Assembly (NCBI GenBank): GCA_044224495.1
Contig: JBGAKG010000001.1
Coordinates: forward strand, 459,747 to 523,746
Direction of reading: 5' to 3'
From: JBGAKG01 sp044224495
GTDB taxonomy: Bacteria; Myxococcota_A; Polyangia; Polyangiales; Polyangiaceae
Length of the DNA: 64,000 bases
Shown here: positions 53,294 to 64,000 of the stretch, in pieces
Numbering within the stretch: the first letter of the stretch is position 1
Layout of the letters: each line of letters opens with the position of its first letter
Made by a program: the position numbers and the translations under genes
The notes under the pieces: model-generated
The model's database searches: none
What the model saw: only the letters and a program-made list of their open reading frames with translations
What the model was told of the DNA's origin: nothing

Positions 53294-54904
53294 TCAGTGC
53301 TTGGGCGGCGGCTTCGGCGGGGGCTTGCCCGCGTCCTTCTTGCCCGCGTCACGGCCCGCGTCGCGCCCGGCGTCACGGCCCGCGTCGCGCCCGGCGTCCT
53401 TGCCAGCGTCCTTGCCACCGTCGTGACCGCCGTCTTTGCCCGCCTCCACCGTCGCGTCTTCGACGACGGTCGCGTCGAGCTCGTCGTTGGCGATCGTCGT
53501 GGCTTCGTTCATCGCGTCGAGCGCGTTCGCGTCCTCTTCGGGTTCCGTCTGCGCGTCGACCGCGGCCGAGGTCACCGGCGCCGCGTCGGGGATGACGACC
53601 GGCGGCTTGCTCGACGTGAGCTTGACGACGAGGAGCACGATCCCGACGAGGAGCACCAAGCCCGCCACGCCCGCGATCACGATCCGATGGGAGCTCGATT
53701 GCGGCTTCAGCGGCGTCGCAGCGAGCGGCGACGCCATCGGCGCCGCTTCCTTCACCGCCCACGGCGAAGACGGCGGCGGCTTCGGGACACCCGGTGCGCT
53801 GGGCTCGGCGGGCGGCGCGGCATCGGCGGGCGGTGCCGAGGCATCCACCGGGATCGGCGCCGACTCCGCGAGGCCCGGAGGCTCGGCGAGCGACGGCTCG
53901 AGCGGCGGCGGCGCGATCGAGTCGTCGAGCTTCGGCGGCGGCGGCTCCGACGCGCTCGGATCGAAGAGCTTCTCGAGCGGCGTCGTCGCCATCGGGCCGG
54001 TGGGCGGCTTGGCGGGGAGCTCGATCTTCCGCTGCGAGGGCGACACTTCCTTCGTGAGCGGCAGCGGCGCGGTCATCTCGAGCGGCGCCGTCTTGTCGAC
54101 GACGAACGAAGGCCCGGCCGTCGGCGACACCTCGACCGGCGGCGCAGTGGGCGATACGGCCGGCGGTGCGTCCGTCACGTCGGGCGTGGTGATCGCGACC
54201 GTCGGCGTCAGCGGCTTCACCGCGGGCGCGGCGACCGGTGAAGGCGTCGGCGGCGCGGGCGTGGGCGGCGCGGGCGTCTTCGGCTTGGGCGCGACGGCGG
54301 GGGCCGGCGGCTCGTCCGGCCACTCGTCCTCGGCGGCCCCGGCGGTCGCCGCCGGCACGGGCGCCGCGGGCGGGACGACCGGCGCGGGCGTGGGCGCGCC
54401 TGCCGGCGGCGGGACCGAGCCCTTCTTCTCCGCGAGCGTCTGCTCGAGCGGCACCTCCGTCCACGAGAGCTCCCTCTCGCGCGGCGCCACGTCGACGAGC
54501 TTCTGCTCCTGCTTCTTCCGGATCGCGGCCTCGAGCTGCGCGGCGGACGGCGGCGCGACGCCGATCATCGTCCCCTTGCGCGCGGGTGCCCCCGAGAGGC
54601 GCCCGATCGTCTCGAGCGCGGCGTCGTCGATCTCCGTGAACGAGACGCCCATCCCGGTGGGTGTCTTCGGGGCGCCCGTCTCGCGCCGCCAGACGACGAG
54701 CGCCTTCGCCTTCACCGTGGTGCCGCTCGGGAAGCGGATCTGGAGCTCGATCTCGGCGCCGGGCTCCAGCGGCGTGGGCGTCTGGATGAAGCAGCCGCCA
54801 CGGCTGATGTCCCTCGTGGAGACCGACGTCTTCCCCGTCGCGTCGCTGTACGTCACCGTCGCGGAGATGTTCTTGCGCACGAATGCGCGACGCTCGGGGG
54901 TCAT
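53294..54904 (-). CDS. PilZ-domain membrane protein with KDAG/RDAG tail
   Basis: 536 aa from the ATG at 54904. The first 110 residues are a PilZ domain: RRAFVRKN carries the c-di-GMP-binding Arg pair, followed by DISRGGCFIQT. A proline- and alanine-rich disordered region (about 150-390) leads to one membrane helix near residue 410. The C-terminal part ends in tandem DAGRDAGRDAG and PPPKPPPKH. It probably senses c-di-GMP in the cytoplasm and carries a flexible extracytoplasmic tail. Encoded 50 bp downstream of the sigma-54 activator. Confidence 0.85.
   Translation of the reverse strand: MTPERRAFVRKNISATVTYSDATGKTSVSTRDISRGGCFIQTPTPLEPGAEIELQIRFPSGTTVKAKALVVWRRETGAPKTPTGMGVSFTEIDDAALETIGRLSGAPARKGTMIGVAPPSAAQLEAAIRKKQEQKLVDVAPRERELSWTEVPLEQTLAEKKGSVPPPAGAPTPAPVVPPAAPVPAATAGAAEDEWPDEPPAPAVAPKPKTPAPPTPAPPTPSPVAAPAVKPLTPTVAITTPDVTDAPPAVSPTAPPVEVSPTAGPSFVVDKTAPLEMTAPLPLTKEVSPSQRKIELPAKPPTGPMATTPLEKLFDPSASEPPPPKLDDSIAPPPLEPSLAEPPGLAESAPIPVDASAPPADAAPPAEPSAPGVPKPPPSSPWAVKEAAPMASPLAATPLKPQSSSHRIVIAGVAGLVLLVGIVLLVVKLTSSKPPVVIPDAAPVTSAAVDAQTEPEEDANALDAMNEATTIANDELDATVVEDATVEAGKDGGHDGGKDAGKDAGRDAGRDAGRDAGRDAGKKDAGKPPPKPPPKH
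53334..53420. repeat. 12-bp in-frame tandem repeats in the PilZ gene tail
   Basis: About seven units encoding (K/R)DAG. The units are near-identical (GGCCCGCGTCGCG alternating with a GGCGTCACG form on the + strand), typical of slippage-prone low-complexity coding DNA. Confidence 0.8.
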
Positions 54905-54953
54905 CGGACAGAGGGGATGGTAGACCGCGCCCGCCGTCGCGTCAGCATCCTCG

Positions 54954-56303
<1,350 letters not shown>

Positions 56304-56359
56304 CGGCGCCACGGAGCTTACACCGCTGACCGCGAAAACGCGCTATCCTCGACGGTACG

Positions 56360-57259
56360 TTGCGGTACCTCCACGCCGTCGTCCCGATTGCCGTGACGGC
56401 CGCCGCCCTCGGGCTGGTGGGGGCGTGCGCGCTCTTTCCGAGCCTGGAGGAGTACGGCCGCTGCGCCGACGGCGGGTGCGCCTCGACGGGCGATGGCGGC
56501 AGCATCGACGGGGGCGGCGGCAGCGACGCGAAGGACGAGCTTCCGCCTCCCTCGCCCGACGGCGGGTGCAGCTACGCGCACCCTCCGACGATGGTGCGCC
56601 TCCCGTCCGGCTGCATCGACTCGACCGAGGTCACGCGCGAGCAATACGAGACGTTCATGGCCGCGAGCCCGACGACGCCGAAGCAGGACGGCCCGTGCGC
56701 GTGGAACACGACCTACGCCGCGGACAAGGGCTACATCATCAACAACACCAAGCCGACCGACCCGATCCGCGGCATCGATTGGTGCGATGCGCGGGACTAC
56801 TGCGCGTGGGCCGGCAAGCGCCTGTGCGGCAAGATCGGGGGCGGCTCGCTCACGTACTCCGGCTACCTCGCCGACCGGAAGCAGTCGGAGTGGTTCATGG
56901 CGTGCTCGCAGGGCGGGCTACGGGATTACCCTTATGGGACGGGCGTCGACGACACGTACAAGCAGGGCTACTGCAACATCGGCTACCCCGACGCCGGGCA
57001 GCACGCGCAGACGCCCGCCGGGTCGCTCCCCAACTGCACCGTGCCCGAAGCGGGCGTCTACGACATGATCGGCAACGTCATGGAGTTCATCGACGCGTGC
57101 GAGACGACGGCGGACGCATCGGCGGACCGCTGCATCTCGAACGGCGGCGTTTGGCGGTTCGGGGACTACGCCACGTGCGGGTTCAACGCGTCGACCACCG
57201 ACAAGTCGCGCGGCGGCCAGAACGACTGGTCCGTGGGCTTCCGCTGCTGCGCCAACTGA
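56360..57259 (+). CDS. Formylglycine-generating-enzyme (SUMF1)-like lipoprotein
   Basis: 299 aa from a TTG at 56360. The lipobox is VGAC (Cys23), followed by a Gly/Ser/Asp linker (about 40-65). Residues about 75-299 match the FGE-sulfatase fold (CIDSTEVTREQYETF, PIRGIDWCDARDYCAWAGKR, YDMIGNVMEF, NDWSVGFRCC). Many cysteines suggest disulfides. Most such lipoproteins bind or modify proteins on the cell surface; the catalytic Cys pair of true FGE is not clearly present. Confidence 0.88.
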   Translation: MRYLHAVVPIAVTAAALGLVGACALFPSLEEYGRCADGGCASTGDGGSIDGGGGSDAKDELPPPSPDGGCSYAHPPTMVRLPSGCIDSTEVTREQYETFMAASPTTPKQDGPCAWNTTYAADKGYIINNTKPTDPIRGIDWCDARDYCAWAGKRLCGKIGGGSLTYSGYLADRKQSEWFMACSQGGLRDYPYGTGVDDTYKQGYCNIGYPDAGQHAQTPAGSLPNCTVPEAGVYDMIGNVMEFIDACETTADASADRCISNGGVWRFGDYATCGFNASTTDKSRGGQNDWSVGFRCCAN

Positions 57260-57260
57260 C

Positions 57261-58538
57261 ATGGCCAGCCACCTGGAGCCGGCGAAGCGCGCGGTCCGCG
57301 TTCCGCGCCCAGGTGCACTCTACACATTTCTAGCGCTCGTCGTCGTGGCCGAGGTGGCGGCGCTCGTCGCGCGTGCGCAGGGCGCCCACCTCCCGCCGCC
57401 TGCGTTCTGGTGGCCGCTCTATGCGCTCGCCCCGGTGCTCGCGTGGTCGTCGCTCCCGCGAAAGCGGCGTACCGGGCGCGTGCTCGTGCAGGACGCCGGC
57501 GTCAGCATCGACGGCGAGATGGTCGCCCGGCGCGCGGAGCTCTCGCTCGGGCTCGTCCGCCGCGAAGGAGACGCCACGTGGTTGCGGCTCTCGGGCAAGA
57601 GCAAGCTCATGGCGAAGATGGTCGACGTCGCCGTCACCGACGAGGACGAGGCCGAGCGGATCCTCGCCGTCCTCGGTCTCGACGCGAAGAGCCGCACGGC
57701 CGAGTTCAACGTCTTCTCGGGGAGCGCCGACAAGTTGGTCGCGGCGGTCGTGGCCTTCGGCGTCCTCGGCGGGGTGATTGCGGCGGGGGCGCTCCTCGCC
57801 GGGCACGTGGTCGGTCCCGCCGTGTCGTTCGCGATGATGCTGGCGATCGCGCTCGCCGTGCTCGGGGGAGCCCTCTTCGCGGCGCGGACGCGACAGGCCA
57901 AGCTCACGGTGGGCGTGGACGGGCTCCAGATCGTCCAGGGCTTCCGCCGCCCGCGCTTCGTCGCGCACGACGCGATCCGTGAGGCGACGGCGAACGCGGG
58001 GACGCTCACGCTCCGCCTCGCCGACGGAGAGACGCTCTCGTACCTCTGCGGCCAGCAGCGCCGCTCCAAGGACCCCAGCGGCGGCGAGCCGCAGAAGCTC
58101 GCCGAGGCCATCGTGACGAAGCTCCGCGCCGCGCGCTCCGCGTTCGACGAGCTCGCGGGCGACGTGGGGAACGTGCCCGCGCTCGCGCGCGCACGACGCT
58201 CGACGTCGGAGTGGGTCGCGGCCCTGCGCCGGATCGGCGAAGCGGCGGACGGCGGCTATCGCGAGGGGATGGTTCCCCGCGAGCGCCTGCTGCGGGTCGC
58301 CGAGTCGACGCACGCGCCCGAGCGCGTCCGGATCGCCGCCGCCGTCGCGCTCGCGGCGGGCGCGACGACCGAGGAGAAGGAGCGCCTCCACGCCGCCGCC
58401 GAAGCGTCCGCTTCGCCCGAGCTCCAGCGCCGCCTGCGCGTCGCGGTCGACCCGGCTGCCGAGCTCGCGCTGCTCGAGCGCGTGCTGGACGAGGCCGACG
58501 ACGAGGGCCCCGCGCCCAAGGCCGCCCGCCTCAAATGA
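57261..58538 (+). CDS. Membrane protein with PH-like domains, unknown function
   Basis: 425 aa, starting one base after the previous stop. Two hydrophobic hairpins, about residues 22-62 and 152-210, give four membrane helices. Between and after them are soluble segments (RRTGRVLVQDAGVSIDGEMV and LTVGVDGLQIVQGF) with bacterial PH-like beta patterns. The C-terminal 110 residues are helical, HEAT-like (RIAAAVALAAGATTEEKERL). The family is not recognised. It converges on the lipoprotein at 58531 with an 8-bp overlap. Confidence 0.78.
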   Translation: MASHLEPAKRAVRVPRPGALYTFLALVVVAEVAALVARAQGAHLPPPAFWWPLYALAPVLAWSSLPRKRRTGRVLVQDAGVSIDGEMVARRAELSLGLVRREGDATWLRLSGKSKLMAKMVDVAVTDEDEAERILAVLGLDAKSRTAEFNVFSGSADKLVAAVVAFGVLGGVIAAGALLAGHVVGPAVSFAMMLAIALAVLGGALFAARTRQAKLTVGVDGLQIVQGFRRPRFVAHDAIREATANAGTLTLRLADGETLSYLCGQQRRSKDPSGGEPQKLAEAIVTKLRAARSAFDELAGDVGNVPALARARRSTSEWVAALRRIGEAADGGYREGMVPRERLLRVAESTHAPERVRIAAAVALAAGATTEEKERLHAAAEASASPELQRRLRVAVDPAAELALLERVLDEADDEGPAPKAARLK

Positions 58539-59253
58539 GGCCGCCGCGGTACTCGGTCGGCGTGTAGCCGTGCGTGCTCATCGTGCAGCGGCCCCGCATG
58601 TCGTCCCCGTCGAGGGCGTCGCGGGCGGTCACCTCGAGCTGGAACACGTTCCAGACCTTGAGCTTCACGACGAGGCGCGTCTCGCCCCCCTTGAAGACGA
58701 GCTCCTCGACGTGGGGTTGACCGGCGCGCCCCGGTGCGATCATCCCAACTTGGGACAACTGGAGGCGATAACCGTCGGCCGGGGCCGGGGCGTCGAGGAC
58801 CACCGGCAGATCGATCGTCTTCCCCACGTCCACCGTCGACGGGCACTCGAAGCGAAGCGCGGGGCGCGCGACCACGAGCTTCACCCCGTGCGCGGGGTCG
58901 CCTTCGGCGTGGAGCGCGTACGCGCCCGGTTTGGCGAGAACGTCCTTCGGGAGCGCCAGCTCGGCGGTCGTGGCCCCCGCCGGCACGTCGACACCGAAGC
59001 TCGTCGTGAGCCCCTCGCCGACGACGGTGACGTGACGCCCCCCGGACCCGGCCGGCGCGGGGAGCGTGACGCGGACATGAGGCGGCTCGGACGCGACGGC
59101 GGGTGACGCCGAAACGACCGCACGATCGAGCGCGAGTGCGATCGCCTCGGGCGGCGCGCCCGCGTCGGGCGACGCGGGTGCAGCAGCGCCGGGCGCCGCG
59201 CCCCCGCACGCCACGAGCGACAGACCGAGGGCGAGCGCGCCGGATCGCCTCAC
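58531..59253 (-). CDS. Small lipoprotein coupled to the phosphoesterase
   Basis: 240 aa from a GTG overlapping the phosphoesterase stop (GTGA). The lipobox is LVAC (Cys16). An Ala/Pro/Gly linker is followed by two beta-sandwich-like segments (VRVTLPAPAGSGGRHVTVVG and ALHAEGDPAHGVKLVVARPA). Two cysteines (FECPSTV and RCTMSTHG) may pair. The family is not recognised. Translation coupling implies it serves the secreted phosphoesterase. It carries a 13-bp palindrome (58743). Confidence 0.78.
   Translation of the reverse strand: MRRSGALALGLSLVACGGAAPGAAAPASPDAGAPPEAIALALDRAVVSASPAVASEPPHVRVTLPAPAGSGGRHVTVVGEGLTTSFGVDVPAGATTAELALPKDVLAKPGAYALHAEGDPAHGVKLVVARPALRFECPSTVDVGKTIDLPVVLDAPAPADGYRLQLSQVGMIAPGRAGQPHVEELVFKGGETRLVVKLKVWNVFQLEVTARDALDGDDMRGRCTMSTHGYTPTEYRGGLI
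58743..58755. repeat. 13-bp palindrome TCCCA-N3-TGGGA
   Basis: TCCCAACTTGGGA inside the coupled lipoprotein gene. Confidence 0.7.
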
Positions 59254-60713
59254 TTCGCGTACGTCGCCTTGCAGTAGTCGAGCTCGGTCTGATCCACGAC
59301 GGCCGGCGCGAGCGCGGGCGGGTTCAGCGACTTGGGCGACGAGAAGTCGAACATGTCGACGAGCGGGTCCGCGTTCGCGTCGCGCGCGGTGAGCGCCGGG
59401 ATCTTGAACCGCGTCTGGATGAAGCGGAGGATCGACGTGTGATCGTAGGTCGTGTGGCCGACGTAGCCGGGCTTGGCGTACGGCGAGACGACGATGAGCG
59501 GCACGCGGATGCCGTAGCGGTCGAAATCACCCGGCTCGGGTGCGCCCTCGAAGCGCGGCGCGTTCGAGTCCGGCTTGCACGCCGGCGGCGGCGGGAGGTG
59601 GTCGTAGTAGCCACCGTGCTCGTCCCAGGTGATGAAGAGCGCGGTGTGCGCCCACTGGGGGCTCTTCATGAGCGCGCTGACGACGTCGCTCACGAACTTC
59701 TGGCCGACCTGGATGTCGGCCGGCGGGTGCTCGTCGTTCTGGGCGGGCCCCTCGGCGCCGATGTGCGGGTCGAGGATGCTCACCTGCGGCAGCGTGCCGG
59801 CGGCGGCGGCGTTGAAGAAGTCGGAGTCGAGGTACTTCACCGTGCGGCCCCAGCGCGAGAGGAACGTCACGTTGTAGACGACGGCGATCCCGGTGGTGCC
59901 GGCGCCGTAGAGGTTCCAGCTGACGTGGCGCTTCTCGAGCTCGTCCAGGAGCGTCGCGTCCTTGTCGGGGAACGTGTAGAGCGAGAGGTCCGGGAAGCCG
60001 TTGAAGGTCAGCCCGTAGGACGTGCCCGCGACGAGGAACATGCGGTTCGGCCACGTCGGACCCGGCACCGAGCAGTGGTAGTGGTCCGCGAGCGCGAACG
60101 TCTTCGCGAGCGAGTAGTAGAACGGGAGGTCGCGCTCGTCGTAGGTCGTCATCGCACGCGCGCCCGTGGCGAGCGGACCGTTGCCGCCGTGGCCCTCGTT
60201 CGACTCGACGAAGCCATCCATCTTCCCATCGTCGATCTGCAGGTGCGTGCCGGACCACTCGTGGTTCGGGTCGAGCGTGCACATGTGCGTCGCGTGGGTG
60301 AGCGGGATCGTGTTGCCGGGCGTGGGGCCCGTCTTCTCCGGGTTCGAGGCGTTCGCCGGAGGAACCTCGACGTCGGTGCGGTTCGCGTACTTCGCGAACC
60401 CGGCGAAGTAGTTGTCGAAGGAGTGGTTCTCCATCATCAGCACGACGACGTTGTCGATCGGGATGTCCTTGTCGACGGGGACGCTGGTGCCGAGCGTCTC
60501 CGCGGGCATGTCGCCCGCCTTGAACTTGCAGGCGGCGCGCCCGTCGGTCGCGGACTTGTCGTCGGGCCGGGTCACCGGGCGGTCCCACTCCGGCGGCGTG
60601 GGCGGACGCGTGTCGACGTCGACCCCCGCGTCGGCCGCGGGTTGGTCCGGCGTGGACTGGCAAGCGAGGAGGAAAACCGGCGCGAGCGCGAAGACGGCGA
60701 GGTGCTTCTTCAT
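59250..60713 (-). CDS. Secreted phosphoesterase (phospholipase C/acid phosphatase family)
   Basis: 487 aa. The lipobox is LLAC (Cys18). The PF04185-type signature MMENHSFDNYF (93-103) provides the nucleophile region, with PTWPNRMFLVAGTSYG and ITWDEHGGYYDHLPPP as the other metal/substrate blocks. It hydrolyses phosphate esters of phospholipids or small organophosphates outside the cytoplasm. It is translated with the lipoprotein at 58531. A myxobacterial predator could use it to attack prey lipids or to gain phosphate; no Pho box was identified. Confidence 0.92.
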   Translation of the reverse strand: MKKHLAVFALAPVFLLACQSTPDQPAADAGVDVDTRPPTPPEWDRPVTRPDDKSATDGRAACKFKAGDMPAETLGTSVPVDKDIPIDNVVVLMMENHSFDNYFAGFAKYANRTDVEVPPANASNPEKTGPTPGNTIPLTHATHMCTLDPNHEWSGTHLQIDDGKMDGFVESNEGHGGNGPLATGARAMTTYDERDLPFYYSLAKTFALADHYHCSVPGPTWPNRMFLVAGTSYGLTFNGFPDLSLYTFPDKDATLLDELEKRHVSWNLYGAGTTGIAVVYNVTFLSRWGRTVKYLDSDFFNAAAAGTLPQVSILDPHIGAEGPAQNDEHPPADIQVGQKFVSDVVSALMKSPQWAHTALFITWDEHGGYYDHLPPPPACKPDSNAPRFEGAPEPGDFDRYGIRVPLIVVSPYAKPGYVGHTTYDHTSILRFIQTRFKIPALTARDANADPLVDMFDFSSPKSLNPPALAPAVVDQTELDYCKATYAK

Positions 60714-60788
60714 GGTGGGACCCGGCCGAAAGATGGCACGGGATGCGCGCCCCGCGTGTGACTTTCGTGTTTTTGGGCGACCGCAGGC

Positions 60789-62948
<2,160 letters not shown>

Positions 62949-63080
62949 GACCCCACCTTAACACGGTGCTTGCGAAAGTCTTCCCGCTGGAAAGGACGAA
63001 TCCGGAATAGAGAACGGGAACGGGAACGCGGAACGCACGGAGATGCCGTCGTCGTGGTCGTCGAATATGCGGAGACGGGA

Positions 63081-63857
63081 ATGATGGATGCTCTCTCTCT
63101 CCATCGCCGACGCGGGGTTCGGCTCACGTGCTCGCACGAGCGTCGGGAACGCGTTGGCGCATCACGGGTCGGCGGGACGCCGGACCTTCCTTCGGGGACC
63201 CCTTGGCCGACGATCACGCGCAGGCGCGACGATGGGATGACCCTCGAGCTGCCGCTCGCGTTCGTCGCACAGATCGACCTCGCGGAGATCGCTGCGTTCG
63301 ACGTGGAGCACGTTCTGCCCGACTCGGGCCTTCTTTCGTTCTTCTCGGCTGACGCCATTCACCTGATGCGCGCGGGTGCAGGAAGCTGCCCCGGTTGGGA
63401 AGAAGCGGTGGACGCTCCCGACCGCGCACGTGTGCTCTACACGCCTCCCGGCACGGAGCTCGCGCCGCTGCGTCCTCCGGCGGAGCTCGATGCCGATCTG
63501 GTCAGTGCGGCCTCGGCGGTCACCTTCGCGCCCGTCGACACGTGGCCCCAACTCGAAGGCCCCTTCATCGGCGGCCCCGGTGACGGGCGCCCCATCACGT
63601 TCTCGACGGAGGAGGAGTGGGACCGCTGGGAACGCGAAGCACCCGAACCGCCCGCGTGCGCGATGCTCGGCCACCCGCGAGGCGCCGAGGGCCCGATCGG
63701 CGATTCGCCGGACAGCTACCTCTTGCTGTCACTCGACGAGCGGAGCTCGGGGCTCAGCTACGATCTCTTCGGTCGAAACGGCTACCTCTACTTCTACGCA
63801 CCGCTCGCATCGCTGCGTGCCCGCGACTGGTCCGCCGTACGGCAACGGGAACGGTGA
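63081..63857 (+). CDS. DUF1963 (YwqG-like) protein
   Basis: 258 aa from the ATG at 63081 (a second ATG at 63084), with GGAG upstream. The family plan is clear: SRVGGTPDLPSGTPWP, then PLAFVAQIDLAE and LPDSGLLSFF, with YLLLSLDERSSGL near the end. YwqG proteins are small cytoplasmic beta-rich proteins of unknown role. The N-terminal 30 residues are Arg-rich. The stop codon sits in the loop of a hairpin that may end transcription. Confidence 0.88.
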   Translation: MMDALSLHRRRGVRLTCSHERRERVGASRVGGTPDLPSGTPWPTITRRRDDGMTLELPLAFVAQIDLAEIAAFDVEHVLPDSGLLSFFSADAIHLMRAGAGSCPGWEEAVDAPDRARVLYTPPGTELAPLRPPAELDADLVSAASAVTFAPVDTWPQLEGPFIGGPGDGRPITFSTEEEWDRWEREAPEPPACAMLGHPRGAEGPIGDSPDSYLLLSLDERSSGLSYDLFGRNGYLYFYAPLASLRARDWSAVRQRER

Positions 63858-63874
63858 CGCCATTCCCGTTCCCG
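63846..63874 (+). terminator. Hairpin around the DUF1963 stop codon
   Basis: CGGGAACGG (63846-63854) pairs with CCGTTCCCG (63866-63874), with the TGA in the loop. There is no T run. Similar GGGAAC runs lie before the gene (63013-63030), suggesting a family of GGGAAC-rich repeats flanking it. Confidence 0.5.
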
Positions 63875-64000
63875 TGTTCCGGTAGGGACGGTCCTTTCGG
63901 ACCGCCCCCCGGACAGAACCCGGCGAGCGGATTTCCCGCACCGGGCTCCCACCTCAGGTCATCGGGCAGCGAAGCGTCGTTCGGGCCACGGATGAAGGAT
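63875..64000 (-). mobile_element. Possible group II intron or related retroelement fragment, runs off right edge
   Basis: Read on the minus strand, the segment contains GGGTTCTGTC preceded by a strong hairpin built on GCGGGAAATCCGC, and GATGACCTGAGG. This resembles, from memory, the conserved stretch found in bacterial group II introns next to the reverse-transcriptase gene. No reverse transcriptase is visible in the window. The match is by recall only. Confidence 0.35.

Overview
This is a GC-rich, gene-dense chromosomal window from a bacterium that is almost certainly a myxobacterium of the Polyangia type (Myxococcota). The evidence is four Hanks-type Ser/Thr kinases plus a kinase fused to a peroxiredoxin, many lipoproteins with Asp/Gly/Pro/Ala-rich linkers, a MYXO-CTERM-like sorting tail, Cys-rich repeats joined to a MopE-like Ca/metal loop, and a DUF2378-type protein that is to my knowledge confined to myxobacteria. 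I identified no species. About 55 protein genes and one tRNA are supported. The genes are short operons on both strands, many translationally coupled by ATGA or GTGA overlaps.

Layout. 1-5915: a lipoprotein cut by the left edge, a Ser/Thr kinase overlapping a TPR/PEGA-type membrane protein, an M14 carboxypeptidase, a lipoprotein. 5964-8850: rsgA (ribosome assembly GTPase) with an AAA+ ATPase, then a SpoT/Mesh1-like HD hydrolase. 8856-12906: a leftward set: acyl-CoA carboxylase carboxyltransferase, then four start-stop coupled genes (DUF2378-like, DUF3025-like, unknown, steroid-reductase-like membrane enzyme). 13168-16205: a likely three-gene structural operon (HhH protein, pentapeptide-repeat protein with a bactofilin-like C-terminus, bactofilin). 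16215-17686: an element bounded by near-identical inverted 62-bp arrays and carrying a DUF559 nuclease. 17711-25041: c-type cytochrome/propeller lipoprotein with a coupled partner, cyclophilin, large propeller lipoprotein, ferredoxin-reductase-like flavoenzyme. 25054-29785: peroxiredoxin-kinase fusion, then a lipin-type phosphatase lipoprotein, UbiA prenyltransferase and geranylgeranyl reductase in a row.

30021-41213: secreted and redox proteins (metzincin-like lipoprotein, trypsin-like protease, Cys-rich/MopE/anchor-L lipoprotein, Tat-exported small subunit plus GMC oxidoreductase), with serS and tRNA-Cys set among dense hairpin repeats. 41289-50187: secretion-ATPase-N-domain/TPR-like protein, ADP-ribosylglycohydrolase, crotonase, then kup-cysE-cysK (K+ uptake with cysteine synthesis) and a lipoprotein. 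50247-63857: second crotonase, second kinase/PEGA pair, PilZ protein, FHA-sigma-54 activator, FGE-like lipoprotein, coupled phosphoesterase/lipoprotein pair, another kinase, and a DUF1963 protein. The last 125 bp look like part of a group II intron type element continuing beyond the window.

Most interesting: the peroxiredoxin-kinase fusion; the lipin/UbiA/geranylgeranyl-reductase cluster; the inverted-array element with its nuclease; a recurring 13-bp palindrome family scattered through the window; and the pentapeptide/bactofilin operon. No CRISPR array, prophage or complete insertion sequence was seen.
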